A stretch of 64,000 nucleotides of DNA, taken from NCBI GenBank assembly GCA_016793325.1, contig JAEUKI010000003.1, forward strand, positions 62,001 through 126,000. The letters are read 5' to 3'. Both the position numbers and the translations under genes were made by a program. Below the pieces are notes generated by a model, which was given only the letters and a program-made list of their open reading frames with translations, did not search any database and was not told the DNA's origin. This stretch comes from Myxococcales bacterium (GTDB taxonomy: Bacteria; Myxococcota_A; Polyangia; Polyangiales; Ga0077539). Positions 35,427 through 43,195 of this stretch are shown here, one piece after another. The stretch's first letter is position 1. Each line of letters opens with the position of its first letter.

Positions 35427-36355
35427 ACGCGACGCCCACGCCGCTGACCGTTCTGTATCGAGGGCCGCTCTCGTCCTGCAACTACGGCTGCGAGTACTGT
35501 CCCTTCGCGAAGAAGCGCGAGACGAAATCCGAGCTCGCCGTGGACCGCGCCGCGCTCGAGCGCTTCGTCGCGTGGGCTCGGTCGCAGGCGCGGCCGCTGC
35601 GCGTGTTCTTCACGCCGTGGGGCGAAGCGCTGGTTCGCCGCTGGTATTACGAGGCGTTCGTCGAGCTCTCGCGCGCTGGAAACATCGAGCGCGTGTGCGC
35701 GCAGACGAACCTCTCGTGGCCGCAGGGATGGCTCGACCGCTGCGAGCTCTCGCGCGTCGCGCTGTGGTGCACGTACCACCCGGGCGAGGTCTCGCTCGAT
35801 CGCTTCGTCGCGCGCTGCAAGGGCCTCGACGCGCGCGGCGTTCGCTACAGCGTCGGGGTCGTCGCGATGCACGAGCACTACGAGAGCGCGCTGCGACTGC
35901 GCGACGCGCTCGCGCCGTCGGTGTACCTCTGGGCCAACGCGTACCGACGCGAAGAGCGCTACTACACCGACGAACACGTGCGCGCGTGGGAGGCGATCGA
36001 CCCGCTGTTTTCGCTGAACCTCCGCGAGTACCCGAGCCTCGGTCGCGCGTGTCGCGCAGGCTCCGACGCCATCACGGTCGACGGCGACGGAACGGCCCGT
36101 CCGTGCCACTTCGTCGACGCGCCGATCGGAAACATCTACGACCCGCACTTCGAACGCGCGCTCGTCGACGCTCCCTGCAGCCGCGCGACGTGTCGGTGCC
36201 ACATTGGCTACGTTCACCTCGACGAGCTCGGGCTGTACGAGGTGTTCGAAGGGGGGCTGCTCGAGCGGATCCCGCGCGCGTGGCCCGAGCGAGACGCGCT
36301 GCTCACCGAGGCGAAGCGACCGCGAGGCGGGCGCGCTCTCTCGGTCATTTCGTGA
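35423..36355 (+). CDS. STM4011-family radical SAM enzyme
   Basis: Radical SAM protein of 310 residues with the cluster motif CNYGCEYC after LTVLYRGPLSS. RVFFTPWGEAL forms the SAM-contact region. A Cys-containing C-terminal part (GRACRAGSD, ARPCHFVDAPIGNIYD, CSRATCRCHIGYVHLDELGLY) resembles SPASM/twitch regions that hold an auxiliary Fe-S cluster, as in peptide-modifying enzymes. The reaction is unknown. Translation is coupled to the STM4012-like gene by an ATGA overlap, so the pair probably acts together. This is the last gene of the tightly packed part of the cluster. Confidence 0.9.
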   Translation: MNATPTPLTVLYRGPLSSCNYGCEYCPFAKKRETKSELAVDRAALERFVAWARSQARPLRVFFTPWGEALVRRWYYEAFVELSRAGNIERVCAQTNLSWPQGWLDRCELSRVALWCTYHPGEVSLDRFVARCKGLDARGVRYSVGVVAMHEHYESALRLRDALAPSVYLWANAYRREERYYTDEHVRAWEAIDPLFSLNLREYPSLGRACRAGSDAITVDGDGTARPCHFVDAPIGNIYDPHFERALVDAPCSRATCRCHIGYVHLDELGLYEVFEGGLLERIPRAWPERDALLTEAKRPRGGRALSVIS

Positions 36356-36396
36356 GACGAAACACAGGGTGACCCGCGGTCACTCGCGCGCGTACG

Positions 36397-37179
36397 CTAC
36401 GGATCGGGCAGCGTGATCTTCGGGGCGAAGTTGTCGCTGGGGTACTCGTCGTTGAACGCTTCGAGGTAGCCCCAGCCACCGCCCTCGCCGAAGGGAACCG
36501 CGAGCGCCACGCGCGTCCCCGCGCTCTTCGCGAGGGCGACGAGCGCGTCGCGAACGCCGTCGCGCGCGACGGGGAGCGCGAGCTCGACGACGTCCAGCGT
36601 CCCGCCGCGGGCCCGAGCGCGGATCACGCGGACGACGGTGTCGTTTGGGCGCTCTTCGACCGCGGCCGAGAGCGCGACGGCCACGGCGAACGGCAGTCGA
36701 TAGCCGTACTGATCGAGCGCGGGCAGCGCGTCGAAGGCGTTGACGCCGGGGCCACCCACGAGGGTCGTCTCGGTGATCGGGTACGCTTCGATCGCGAAGA
36801 CCGCGCCGTTGTCCATGCGCATGACCGAGCCGCGAACGAGCGCGGCCCACCATTGAAGGGGTCGCAGGTCTTCTTCGGTGGGTCCGGCGCTGTAGCCGAT
36901 CGGTCCGCGCGCGAGCGAGAGCTGAAGGACGTTCGAGACGTCGACGGTGATCTCGCCGGCGTAGCCGTCGCGCGCGAGCTTTCGCAGCCAGCGAGCGCCG
37001 AAGGTAGGTGCGCTCGCGACCTCTTCGATGAGCGAGAGGGCTTGGTCGACCGAGCTCTCGCCGAAGGGGCAGCGATCGATGATCGTGGCCACGGTGGACG
37101 AAACGTCGCACACGGCGAGCGGCTGTCGCAACGGCGCGCGCTTTCGTTGTTCCGTCGGGGGAAGTCGTTTCGCTACCAT
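36397..37179 (-). CDS. Protein of unknown function beside the radical SAM cluster
   Basis: About 260 residues, soluble, alpha/beta-like, not recognised. Segments such as LRPLQWWAALVRGSVMRMD, GAVFAIEAYPITET and GGTLDVVELALPVARDGV look well ordered, with no signal peptide or known catalytic motif. ATG 37179 is chosen since the longer frame would begin at a GTG that overlaps the ATP-grasp start on the other strand. It is transcribed towards the STM4011-like gene and divergent from the ATP-grasp gene with about 48 bp between starts. Confidence 0.65.
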   Translation of the reverse strand: MVAKRLPPTEQRKRAPLRQPLAVCDVSSTVATIIDRCPFGESSVDQALSLIEEVASAPTFGARWLRKLARDGYAGEITVDVSNVLQLSLARGPIGYSAGPTEEDLRPLQWWAALVRGSVMRMDNGAVFAIEAYPITETTLVGGPGVNAFDALPALDQYGYRLPFAVAVALSAAVEERPNDTVVRVIRARARGGTLDVVELALPVARDGVRDALVALAKSAGTRVALAVPFGEGGGWGYLEAFNDEYPSDNFAPKITLPDP

Positions 37180-37227
37180 CGCGGGCCGAACCGCGGTCCG
37201 AGACCGCAGAGAGAGCGAGCGAGGCAC

Positions 37228-38232
37228 ATGGAGCGAATCGGTCTATTGGTCGGATGGGAGGACACGTTTCCGCCGGCGTTCATCGAGCGAGTCAATCGAG
37301 AGCCGGGCATCCGCGCAGAGCTAGCGAAGATCGGCGGAACGTCCGAGCGCTTCGACCCGCCCTACCGCGTCCTGATCGACCGCATCTCGCAAGAGATCGA
37401 TCACTACCGCATTCACCTGAAGTGCGCGCAGCTCGCGGGGACGTACTGCATCAACGACCCGCTGTGGTGGCAGGCGGACGACAAGTTCTTCGGCTACTCG
37501 CTCGTCGCCAAGCTCGGCGTCGCGACGCCGCGCACGGTGCTGCTTCCGCAGAAGGACTACATCCCGTCGATCGACAAGAACCGCTCGCTGCGCAACCTCG
37601 AGTTTCCGCTCGACTGGGAGGGCATCACGAAATACGTGGGATTCCCCGCGATTTTGAAGCCCGCGAACGGCGGCGGTTGGCGCAACGTCTCGCGCGTCAA
37701 CAACATTCAAGAGCTGTGGCGCGACTACGACAAGTCCGGGACGCTGCCGATGACGCTGCAAGAGTTCATCGACTTCGACGACTACGTCCGCTGCATCTGC
37801 ATCGGCCGCGAGTTCATCCTCCCGATCCGCTACGACCCGCGCAAGCGCTGCTACTTGGTCGAAGAGAACTACCTCGACCCGAAGGTGGCGCAGCGCGTGG
37901 TCGACGACGCGTGGAAGATTTGTTCTGCGCTCGGCTACGACATGAACTCCGTCGAGTTCGCGATCAAGGACGGGATTCCGTACGCGATCGACTTCACGAA
38001 CCCGGCGCCGGACATGGACCGCTGGAGCGTTACTGAGCACTTTTTCAAGATCTGTGTCGAAGAGATGGCGCGCTTCGCGATCAAGATCGTCCGCGAGGGT
38101 CGCCAGCCGCAGATCAACGCGTACAAGTGGGCTGAGTTCCTTCCGGGCGGAGCGCGCGCAGGCGAGCTGGGCCCCGTGGCGCGCAACGGGCTCACGGTGG
38201 GCGGCGGCGTGGGCGTGCGGCTCACGCCGTAG
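37228..38232 (+). CDS. ATP-grasp ligase-like protein
   Basis: A 334-residue protein of the ATP-grasp/RimK-like class. DDKFFGYSLVAKLGVATPRTV begins the ATP-binding part, FPAILKPANGGGWRNVSRV carries the nucleotide lysine and Gly-rich loop, MTLQEFID is the adenine-contact strand, and NSVEFAIKDGIPYAIDFTNPAPDMD supplies Glu, Asp and Asn metal ligands. The N-terminal 90 residues (IGLLVGWEDTFPPAFIERVN) form a pre-grasp domain. It would ligate a carboxylate to an amine; the substrate is unknown. It starts with ATG 37228 next to GAGG. Closeness to the STM4011-4015-like cluster may mean it belongs to that pathway. Confidence 0.82.
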   Translation: MERIGLLVGWEDTFPPAFIERVNREPGIRAELAKIGGTSERFDPPYRVLIDRISQEIDHYRIHLKCAQLAGTYCINDPLWWQADDKFFGYSLVAKLGVATPRTVLLPQKDYIPSIDKNRSLRNLEFPLDWEGITKYVGFPAILKPANGGGWRNVSRVNNIQELWRDYDKSGTLPMTLQEFIDFDDYVRCICIGREFILPIRYDPRKRCYLVEENYLDPKVAQRVVDDAWKICSALGYDMNSVEFAIKDGIPYAIDFTNPAPDMDRWSVTEHFFKICVEEMARFAIKIVREGRQPQINAYKWAEFLPGGARAGELGPVARNGLTVGGGVGVRLTP

Positions 38233-38237
38233 CCAGT

Positions 38238-38335
38238 GGGGACGGTGCTCTGATCCTCACGTTTGCAATCCACCGCAGCGAGAATCAAGCCGATCTATAC
38301 TGGACTTGGAGGGTGTCTGTCATAAGCGAGCTCGC
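38238..38335 (+). repeat. Palindromic-repeat family, half element (copy 1)
   Basis: Begins with GGGGACGGTGCTCTGATC and continues through a stretch matching the left arm of the full element at 38360-38551 (about 90 bp, only a few mismatches), ending near GGTGTCTGTCATAAGC. The right arm is missing. It starts 6 bp after the ATP-grasp stop codon. No ORF of its own. Confidence 0.85.
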
Positions 38336-38359
38336 GGGTCTCACGCGGGCGGGGGCGCT

Positions 38360-38551
38360 CTAGGGGACGGTGCTCTGATTCTCACGTTTGCAATCCACCG
38401 CAGCGAGAATCGAGCCGATCGATACTGGACTTGCGGGGTATCTGACATAAGCCAAATGGCTTATGACAGACACCCTCTGAGTCCAGTATTCAAATTCCGC
38501 AGCGGCACTGTGGTGGATTGCAAACGTGAGAATCAGAGCACCGTCCCCTAG
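38360..38551. repeat. Palindromic repeat, full element (copy 2)
   Basis: A near-perfect 192-bp palindrome. Both ends read CTAGGGGACGGTGCTCTGAT inward, followed in each arm by CTCACGTTTGCAATCCACC. The centre is a strong hairpin, ATAAGCC-AAAT-GGCTTAT. It would form a long cruciform or RNA hairpin. The right end supplies the TAG stop of the minus-strand gene at 38548-39300. The structure resembles a MITE or REP/BIME-type element moved by a transposase encoded elsewhere; no transposase lies in the window. Confidence 0.88.
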
Positions 38552-39300
38552 AAGGCGCCCGCTGCAGCGAGTCCGTTGCCCGTAAACGCGAGCGCCACGT
38601 GCGGCGCCGGCGTGTACCGACCGCTCACGAACCCCCGCGCTGCGACGAGGTTCGGCGTCGGCGGAACGAGCGCCCACCCCGCCACCACGAACGCCGCGAT
38701 CCCGCCCATCGCTTGAACGAGATCTCGATTGTCGATCGCGAACGCGAGCGCGATCCCGCCGCCCACGAGCGCCGTCGCGCTCCCCACGATGATGGGAAGC
38801 ACCGGCGACGCGGGCTGCCCGAACGCGCGCATGAAGCCCTCGGCCGCGAGCAGCTCGGACTCGGTTCCATCGCGCTCGAGCAGCGTCGAGCACGCGTTGC
38901 GCAATGGATCGATCGCGCCGATCCACCCGCGCCCAAAGGGAACCCCGATCGCCCCCAGCACCAGCCCCGGCCCGAGCGCCCCGAAGAACACCGTCGCGTT
39001 CGTCCTCTGCGTCGCGGGCGTCGTGAAGCTCCACGCCGCGAGCGCCACGCCCGACGCCGCGAACACCGGCACCGCTGCGATCCCGAACCAATCGGGCCTG
39101 CGCGCGTCGCGACACGCTGCGCGCAACGAGCCGAGTCGTCTCGCTCGCTCGCGCTCGGCGGGCGACGGAGTCTGCTCGACCGGGAGCGTCGCCTCGGTCG
39201 GGGCCGATGTTTGTTGCGCAAATGCCTGCGTCGAAACGAGGTTCGCGCCGAGCATCGCGAGCCCTGCGAGAGCCGTCCGTGATCGTGAGTGTTGCCTCAT
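38548..39300 (-). CDS. Secreted/membrane protein of unknown function, ending in a repeat element
   Basis: A 250-residue protein with an N-terminal signal (ALAGLAMLGANLVSTQAFAQ) and several hydrophobic segments (AAVPVFAASGVALAAWSF, VFFGALGPGLVLGAIGVPFG, PIIVGSATALVGGGIALAF, GIAAFVVAGWAL). No family recognised. The C-terminus reads VALAFTGNGLAAAGAF and the TAG stop lies in the terminus of the palindromic repeat, so insertion may have replaced the original 3' end. ATG 39300 gives the signal peptide; the frame is open further upstream only across the divergent gene. It is divergent from the zinc-ribbon protein gene. Confidence 0.72.
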   Translation of the reverse strand: MRQHSRSRTALAGLAMLGANLVSTQAFAQQTSAPTEATLPVEQTPSPAERERARRLGSLRAACRDARRPDWFGIAAVPVFAASGVALAAWSFTTPATQRTNATVFFGALGPGLVLGAIGVPFGRGWIGAIDPLRNACSTLLERDGTESELLAAEGFMRAFGQPASPVLPIIVGSATALVGGGIALAFAIDNRDLVQAMGGIAAFVVAGWALVPPTPNLVAARGFVSGRYTPAPHVALAFTGNGLAAAGAF

Positions 39301-39477
39301 TCGCGTGCGCGGCGTTGGATATCGCACTTCGGGCGTTCTGGCATCGGGCGCGTTGGTTTGTTGTGCGCCTTCGTCGTTCGCGTTTGTGGCCGACGCGGTA
39401 GACTGCGCTCGCGGAGGTTCGACGAGACCTTCGCGGTACCCCAACCACTGCGGCAACCCCCCTCCGAGGGAGAGACG

Positions 39478-39927
39478 ATGAGCCAGAGACACCTTCAGCC
39501 GTGCGTCGAATGCGGCCGACACGTTCGCGCGTCCGAGAACGCGTGCCCCTTCTGCGGCGCTTCTGTCGCGCCAACGCCCGCACCGATGATGCCGCAGTCG
39601 CGCCTCTCTCGCGCCGCGCTCGTCGCCTTCGGGCTCGCGGTGAGCACCGCTTCGTGCGGCGGCGGTGACGCCAACGCCAACACCGGAGGAACGGTCACGC
39701 AAGGCGGCTCGACCAGCTCGGGCGGCGAGGGACCCAGCACCGGCGGCGGCGTCGATCAAGACGCAGGCAGCCCCGTGAGCACCGAGGACGCGAGCGCGAC
39801 CAGCGATGCGTCGGTCACTCCGCCCGAGGACACCGGCGCCGTTGTCGCGATGTACGGAGCGCCAGTCGCGCGCTACGGAGCGCCGGCCAATCGCTACGGC
39901 TCACCGCCAGCGAACGACTTCGTCTGA
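39478..39927 (+). CDS. Small zinc-ribbon membrane protein with YGAP repeats
   Basis: A 149-residue protein. The first 30 residues form a zinc ribbon (CVECGRHVRASENACPFCG). A hydrophobic helix ending in Cys (ALVAFGLAVSTASC) lies at about 45-60, so the ribbon would be cytosolic and the rest outside, anchored by the helix or as an atypical lipoprotein. The exported part is Gly/Ser/Thr/Asp rich and ends in repeats VAMYGAP, VARYGAP and ANRYGSP. ATG 39478 has a GAGGGAGAG ribosome-binding site. Similar short ribbon-plus-YGAP proteins seem to be a myxobacterial feature; the function is unknown. Confidence 0.75.
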   Translation: MSQRHLQPCVECGRHVRASENACPFCGASVAPTPAPMMPQSRLSRAALVAFGLAVSTASCGGGDANANTGGTVTQGGSTSSGGEGPSTGGGVDQDAGSPVSTEDASATSDASVTPPEDTGAVVAMYGAPVARYGAPANRYGSPPANDFV

Positions 39928-39938
39928 TCGGCGCTCGC

Positions 39939-40895
39939 GTGGCTTTACGCGATCGCACTGCGGGGCTCGGGGTGTTCGCGTTGCTCGTCTCGTGCAGCGC
40001 GCAGCCGACGTTCGTCGTGGTCTCGGTGTCGACCGATCAACCGGGCGCGACGCTGCAGCTCACGGCGCGCGTTCGTCGCGCGGGCTCGATCGCGACCGAT
40101 GGCTCGATGGCCTCGGGGCCGAGCGACTCGTTTTCGCTCGCGCGGCCTGCGGTGCGATCGGCCGACGGAACCGCGGATTTGGGGTCGTTTACGGTCGTTC
40201 CTGCGAGGGACGCGCGGAGCGAACCGGTCGAGCTCGACTTAACGATCGGCTCGTCCTCGGCGCCTTCGTTGCGAAGGCGAGCGCGCATCGTGTTCGTCGC
40301 AGGACGAGGACAACAAGCGCGGCTCGTGCTGCGCGCGCGGTGCGTGACCGCTGCGACCGGCTGCACCACGGTCGCGGCCGATCGCTGCACGACCGCGATC
40401 CTCTGCGAAGAGCGCGAGCAAACCTGCGGCGACGACGGGACGTGCGTGAGCCCCACCGTCGTCACGACGCCCATCGATCGCTCCGCGGACGCATCCACAG
40501 ACCTCTGCCCCGATCCCAATCGCTGCGTCGCTGGCGAGTGCTCGGTCCCAGTCGCGCGTTGCGTCGACGGACGCACGCAATGCGAGACGTCTCCATCCCC
40601 CGCAGGAACGCAGTGCGGCGCAGGCGTCTGCGACGGCGCAGGGCGATGCACAGCGTGCGGAGGCGCGGGCGATCCGTGCTGCGGCGCCGCGTGTCGCGCG
40701 GGCCTCGAGTGCCGTTCGGGGCGCTGCGATCCGTGCGGAGGACTCTCGCAGCCGTGTTGCGGAAGCGCGTGTCGCGGCGGGCTCGAGTGCCGCGCTGGAC
40801 GGTGCGACGCGTGCGGCAGCGCTGGTGAGCGATGTTGTGGCGGCGCGCTCTGCAACGCGCCGTTGACGTGCGCTCTCGATATCGTGTGCCGCTAA
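39939..40895 (+). CDS. Cys-rich lipoprotein
   Basis: A 318-residue predicted lipoprotein (GVFALLVSC signal). The N-terminal 150 residues form beta strands (FVVVSVSTDQPGATLQLTARV). The C-terminal 120 residues contain three Cys-rich units of the type CGGxGDPCCGxxCRxGLECRxxRC. The same unit occurs in the convergent gene product (40903-42324). Disulfide-rich surface exposure is likely; binding partners are unknown. GTG 39939 is the start, 11 bp after the zinc-ribbon gene, so both may be in one operon. Confidence 0.78.
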   Translation: MALRDRTAGLGVFALLVSCSAQPTFVVVSVSTDQPGATLQLTARVRRAGSIATDGSMASGPSDSFSLARPAVRSADGTADLGSFTVVPARDARSEPVELDLTIGSSSAPSLRRRARIVFVAGRGQQARLVLRARCVTAATGCTTVAADRCTTAILCEEREQTCGDDGTCVSPTVVTTPIDRSADASTDLCPDPNRCVAGECSVPVARCVDGRTQCETSPSPAGTQCGAGVCDGAGRCTACGGAGDPCCGAACRAGLECRSGRCDPCGGLSQPCCGSACRGGLECRAGRCDACGSAGERCCGGALCNAPLTCALDIVCR

Positions 40896-40902
40896 TCGAC
40901 GG

Positions 40903-42324
40903 TCAGCGCGTCCCCACGATCACGAGCTGACCGGCTTGGAAGAACGCGGCCGCGACGCGCGCGAGCGGCGGCGATCCCGCGCGCGTAAACGGCGCGAACG
41001 ACGCGAACGACACCGGCGGTCCCCAGCGATTGCACGAGCCGGCTTCGAAGAAGAAGACACGATCTCCCGAGAGCACGCCAGCGTATGGACCGACGCGGGT
41101 CGTGGTCGTCATGCACAGCGACATCGGCGAGAACGTCACCCAGTTGTCCGCGTTGCCGATGTCGAGCCACGCGGCGCGGATACTCGAATACATGGGCGCG
41201 TTCGCAGCCGGCGCCCAATCCGTGGGGATCGGCGCCTCGCTGAGGAAGCTCCATCGTCGCATGGCGATGTCGAATTGGACGTTGATCACGCCGGTGGTCG
41301 TGAGGATCGCCCCGCCTTCGAGGTTCGGGTTTCCGCCCGCGTGCCCAGCGGGAACCGTGTAGCCGCCGAACGCCTCGCGCCCCGCGAGCTGCGCGATGAT
41401 CGCGTCGCGCGGACCCGACGCGGTCCACTGCCGCGTTCGAACGTCGAGGACGTGGTGCGTCGTGTCGGTAAAGACGTACGCGATCGCGAGCGACTCGATG
41501 TCGAGAACGAACCGCACCGCGGTCGTCGGCGCGTGCGGCGAAGGCGCGCCGGTCTCCGCCATCGGATCGAGCGCATACGCCGCCCACGATCCGCTCGCGG
41601 CCGTGTGAACCCAGAGGCCGCACGCGTTTCCGTCGTCGATCGTCGTGTTGCAGTTGTTGTCGACGCCGTCGCAGATTTCGCGGCGCCCTGGCGCGCGAAG
41701 CGGGTTCGCGTCGTCGCAATCGACGCCCGCTGGCGAGCCGTCCATGTCTCGATCGACGCCGCGACACGTGCCTGCGGTGCACTCGGTTCCCGCGGTGCAC
41801 GCCGAGCCGCAGCACGGTTGCCCGACGCCTCCGCACGGTTGGCAGCGATCAGCGACGCAGGAGAGGGACGTTCCACACGCGCCTCCGCCGCAGCACGCTT
41901 GCATCGCGCCGCCGCACGCTTCGCAGCGATCAGCGAGGCAACGCAGTCCGCTCTCGCACGCGCCGCTGCAGCACGACTGCGAGAGCCCGCCGCACGCCGT
42001 CGTCGGGCGACACGTCCCCGACGCGCACACGAAACCCGAGCGGCAGGACGAGCCGACGCAGCACGGCTGCATGTCCGCTCCGCACGTCGTCTGCGCGCGG
42101 CACACGTTGACCTCGCACACGAGCGTCGCGTTGCACATCGAACCGACGCAGCACGGCTGCGCTTCGCCGCCGCACGCAGCCCCGTCGGGCGGCGCTCCAT
42201 CGGTCGGAGTCACGATCGTGTCCGCGGTCGCGTCGCGCGCGGGGCGGTCCGACGGCGTCACCGGTTCGGGGCCAGTGCACGCGAACACGTTCGCGACAAT
42301 CGCCGCGAACATGGCGCGACCCAT
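40903..42324 (-). CDS. Cys-rich lipoprotein with one MopE motif and beta-rich C-terminus
   Basis: About 473 residues with a lipobox-like end (AAIVANVFAC). Five Cys-rich units of the form CGGxxQPCCxxSxCxxGxxC span residues 45-190. A single MopE-type motif (CDGVDNNCNTTIDD), preceded by DRDMDGSPAGVDCDDAN, follows. The last 250 residues are beta-rich and look like a seven-bladed or lectin-like repeat domain (VRFVLDIESLAIAYVFTD, MYSSIRAAWLDIG). ATG 42324 is chosen because it lies after the end of the TerB-like gene and starts the signal peptide. The gene product resembles the convergent lipoprotein in its Cys units. Confidence 0.78.
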   Translation of the reverse strand: MGRAMFAAIVANVFACTGPEPVTPSDRPARDATADTIVTPTDGAPPDGAACGGEAQPCCVGSMCNATLVCEVNVCRAQTTCGADMQPCCVGSSCRSGFVCASGTCRPTTACGGLSQSCCSGACESGLRCLADRCEACGGAMQACCGGGACGTSLSCVADRCQPCGGVGQPCCGSACTAGTECTAGTCRGVDRDMDGSPAGVDCDDANPLRAPGRREICDGVDNNCNTTIDDGNACGLWVHTAASGSWAAYALDPMAETGAPSPHAPTTAVRFVLDIESLAIAYVFTDTTHHVLDVRTRQWTASGPRDAIIAQLAGREAFGGYTVPAGHAGGNPNLEGGAILTTTGVINVQFDIAMRRWSFLSEAPIPTDWAPAANAPMYSSIRAAWLDIGNADNWVTFSPMSLCMTTTTRVGPYAGVLSGDRVFFFEAGSCNRWGPPVSFASFAPFTRAGSPPLARVAAAFFQAGQLVIVGTR

Positions 42325-42394
42325 CAGGGACGAGACGGTCTCGTTGCTCGAAGAGATCACAGCGCTGGAGCGTACCGCGATCGAGCGCGGTCGC

Positions 42395-42778
42395 TCAGCG
42401 GTATTGCAGCAGGCGCTCGGCGCGCTTGGTGGCCGACGTGACGATCTCTTCGGCGTCGTCAGCCCAGATTCCAAGCTTCTTGGTGAGCTTTCCGATGAGC
42501 TCTTTCTCGTCGTCCGACTGGTGCCCGTCGATGAACGTGAGCACCACCGCGTGGTTGAGCAGGAGCTTCTTGTCGTCGTCCGAGAGCTCGCCGAGCGGAA
42601 TGTCGTCGATCGAGCGCGGGGTCTTCGCGTACTCGCGGATGTCGTTCGCCTCTTTTTCAGTGGCGTCGAATCCGTTGAGCAACGCGTCGAGCATCTCGCG
42701 CTCTTCGTCCGCGAAGCGGCCGTCCGCCCACGCGACGGCCACGAGAGACTTGAGCATCGCCTTGTCCTGATCGTGCAT
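42395..42778 (-). CDS. TerB-like protein
   Basis: A 127-residue all-helical cytosolic protein of the TerB/DUF533-like class. It has the repeated helical pattern LVAVAWADGRFADEEREML and VLTFIDGHQSDDEKELI with acidic residues that line a metal-binding groove in TerB structures. Single TerB proteins occur widely without tellurite resistance; the role here is not known. ATG 42778 (MHDQDKAML) is the natural start. It precedes the Cys-rich lipoprotein gene on the same strand, 70 bp apart. Confidence 0.8.
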   Translation of the reverse strand: MHDQDKAMLKSLVAVAWADGRFADEEREMLDALLNGFDATEKEANDIREYAKTPRSIDDIPLGELSDDDKKLLLNHAVVLTFIDGHQSDDEKELIGKLTKKLGIWADDAEEIVTSATKRAERLLQYR

Positions 42779-42842
42779 GCTCGCGAATGTACAAGAACGA
42801 AAGCGCCGCTGTCTCGGTCTTCGAAGGGCCGTCACCCCCACC

Positions 42843-43086
42843 GGGGACGGTGCTCTGATTGTGAAATTCGAGATCTAGCGCGTCCATACACCGGCAGATC
42901 GAAAAGGACACACAGGTACTTATTGCCAGATCGGCCGTGCCGGCCTCGCGCGCCGCCGTTGCCGATCGGCGGTCAGCACCAGCGGCTTCGGACCCCGCCC
43001 TGGCAATAAGTACTATTTGGTCCCATTTGATCTGTCGCACGGGGGACGCGGCAGATCTCAAATTTCACAATCAGAGCACCGTCCCC
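42843..43086. repeat. Palindromic repeat, variant element (copy 3)
   Basis: A 244-bp element with termini GGGGACGGTGCTCTGATT in inverted orientation, as in the 38360 copy, but with a different inside. The arms continue as GTGAAATTCGAGATCT on the left and its near complement on the right, and an inner pair GTACTTATTGCCAG/CTGGCAATAAGTAC forms a second helix. So the family shares the ends while the inner arms vary. It lies between the TerB-like and tldD genes and fills most of a 417-bp gap. Confidence 0.85.
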
Positions 43087-43195
43087 ACTGTGGCCCATTG
43101 CGCGCTTGACGGCGCTGCGTCCGCGTACGAGACCCTCTCGACTCATCAGGTCGCGCTCTGCGTGGAGCGCGCCAACGCACGGAGAGCAACACACG

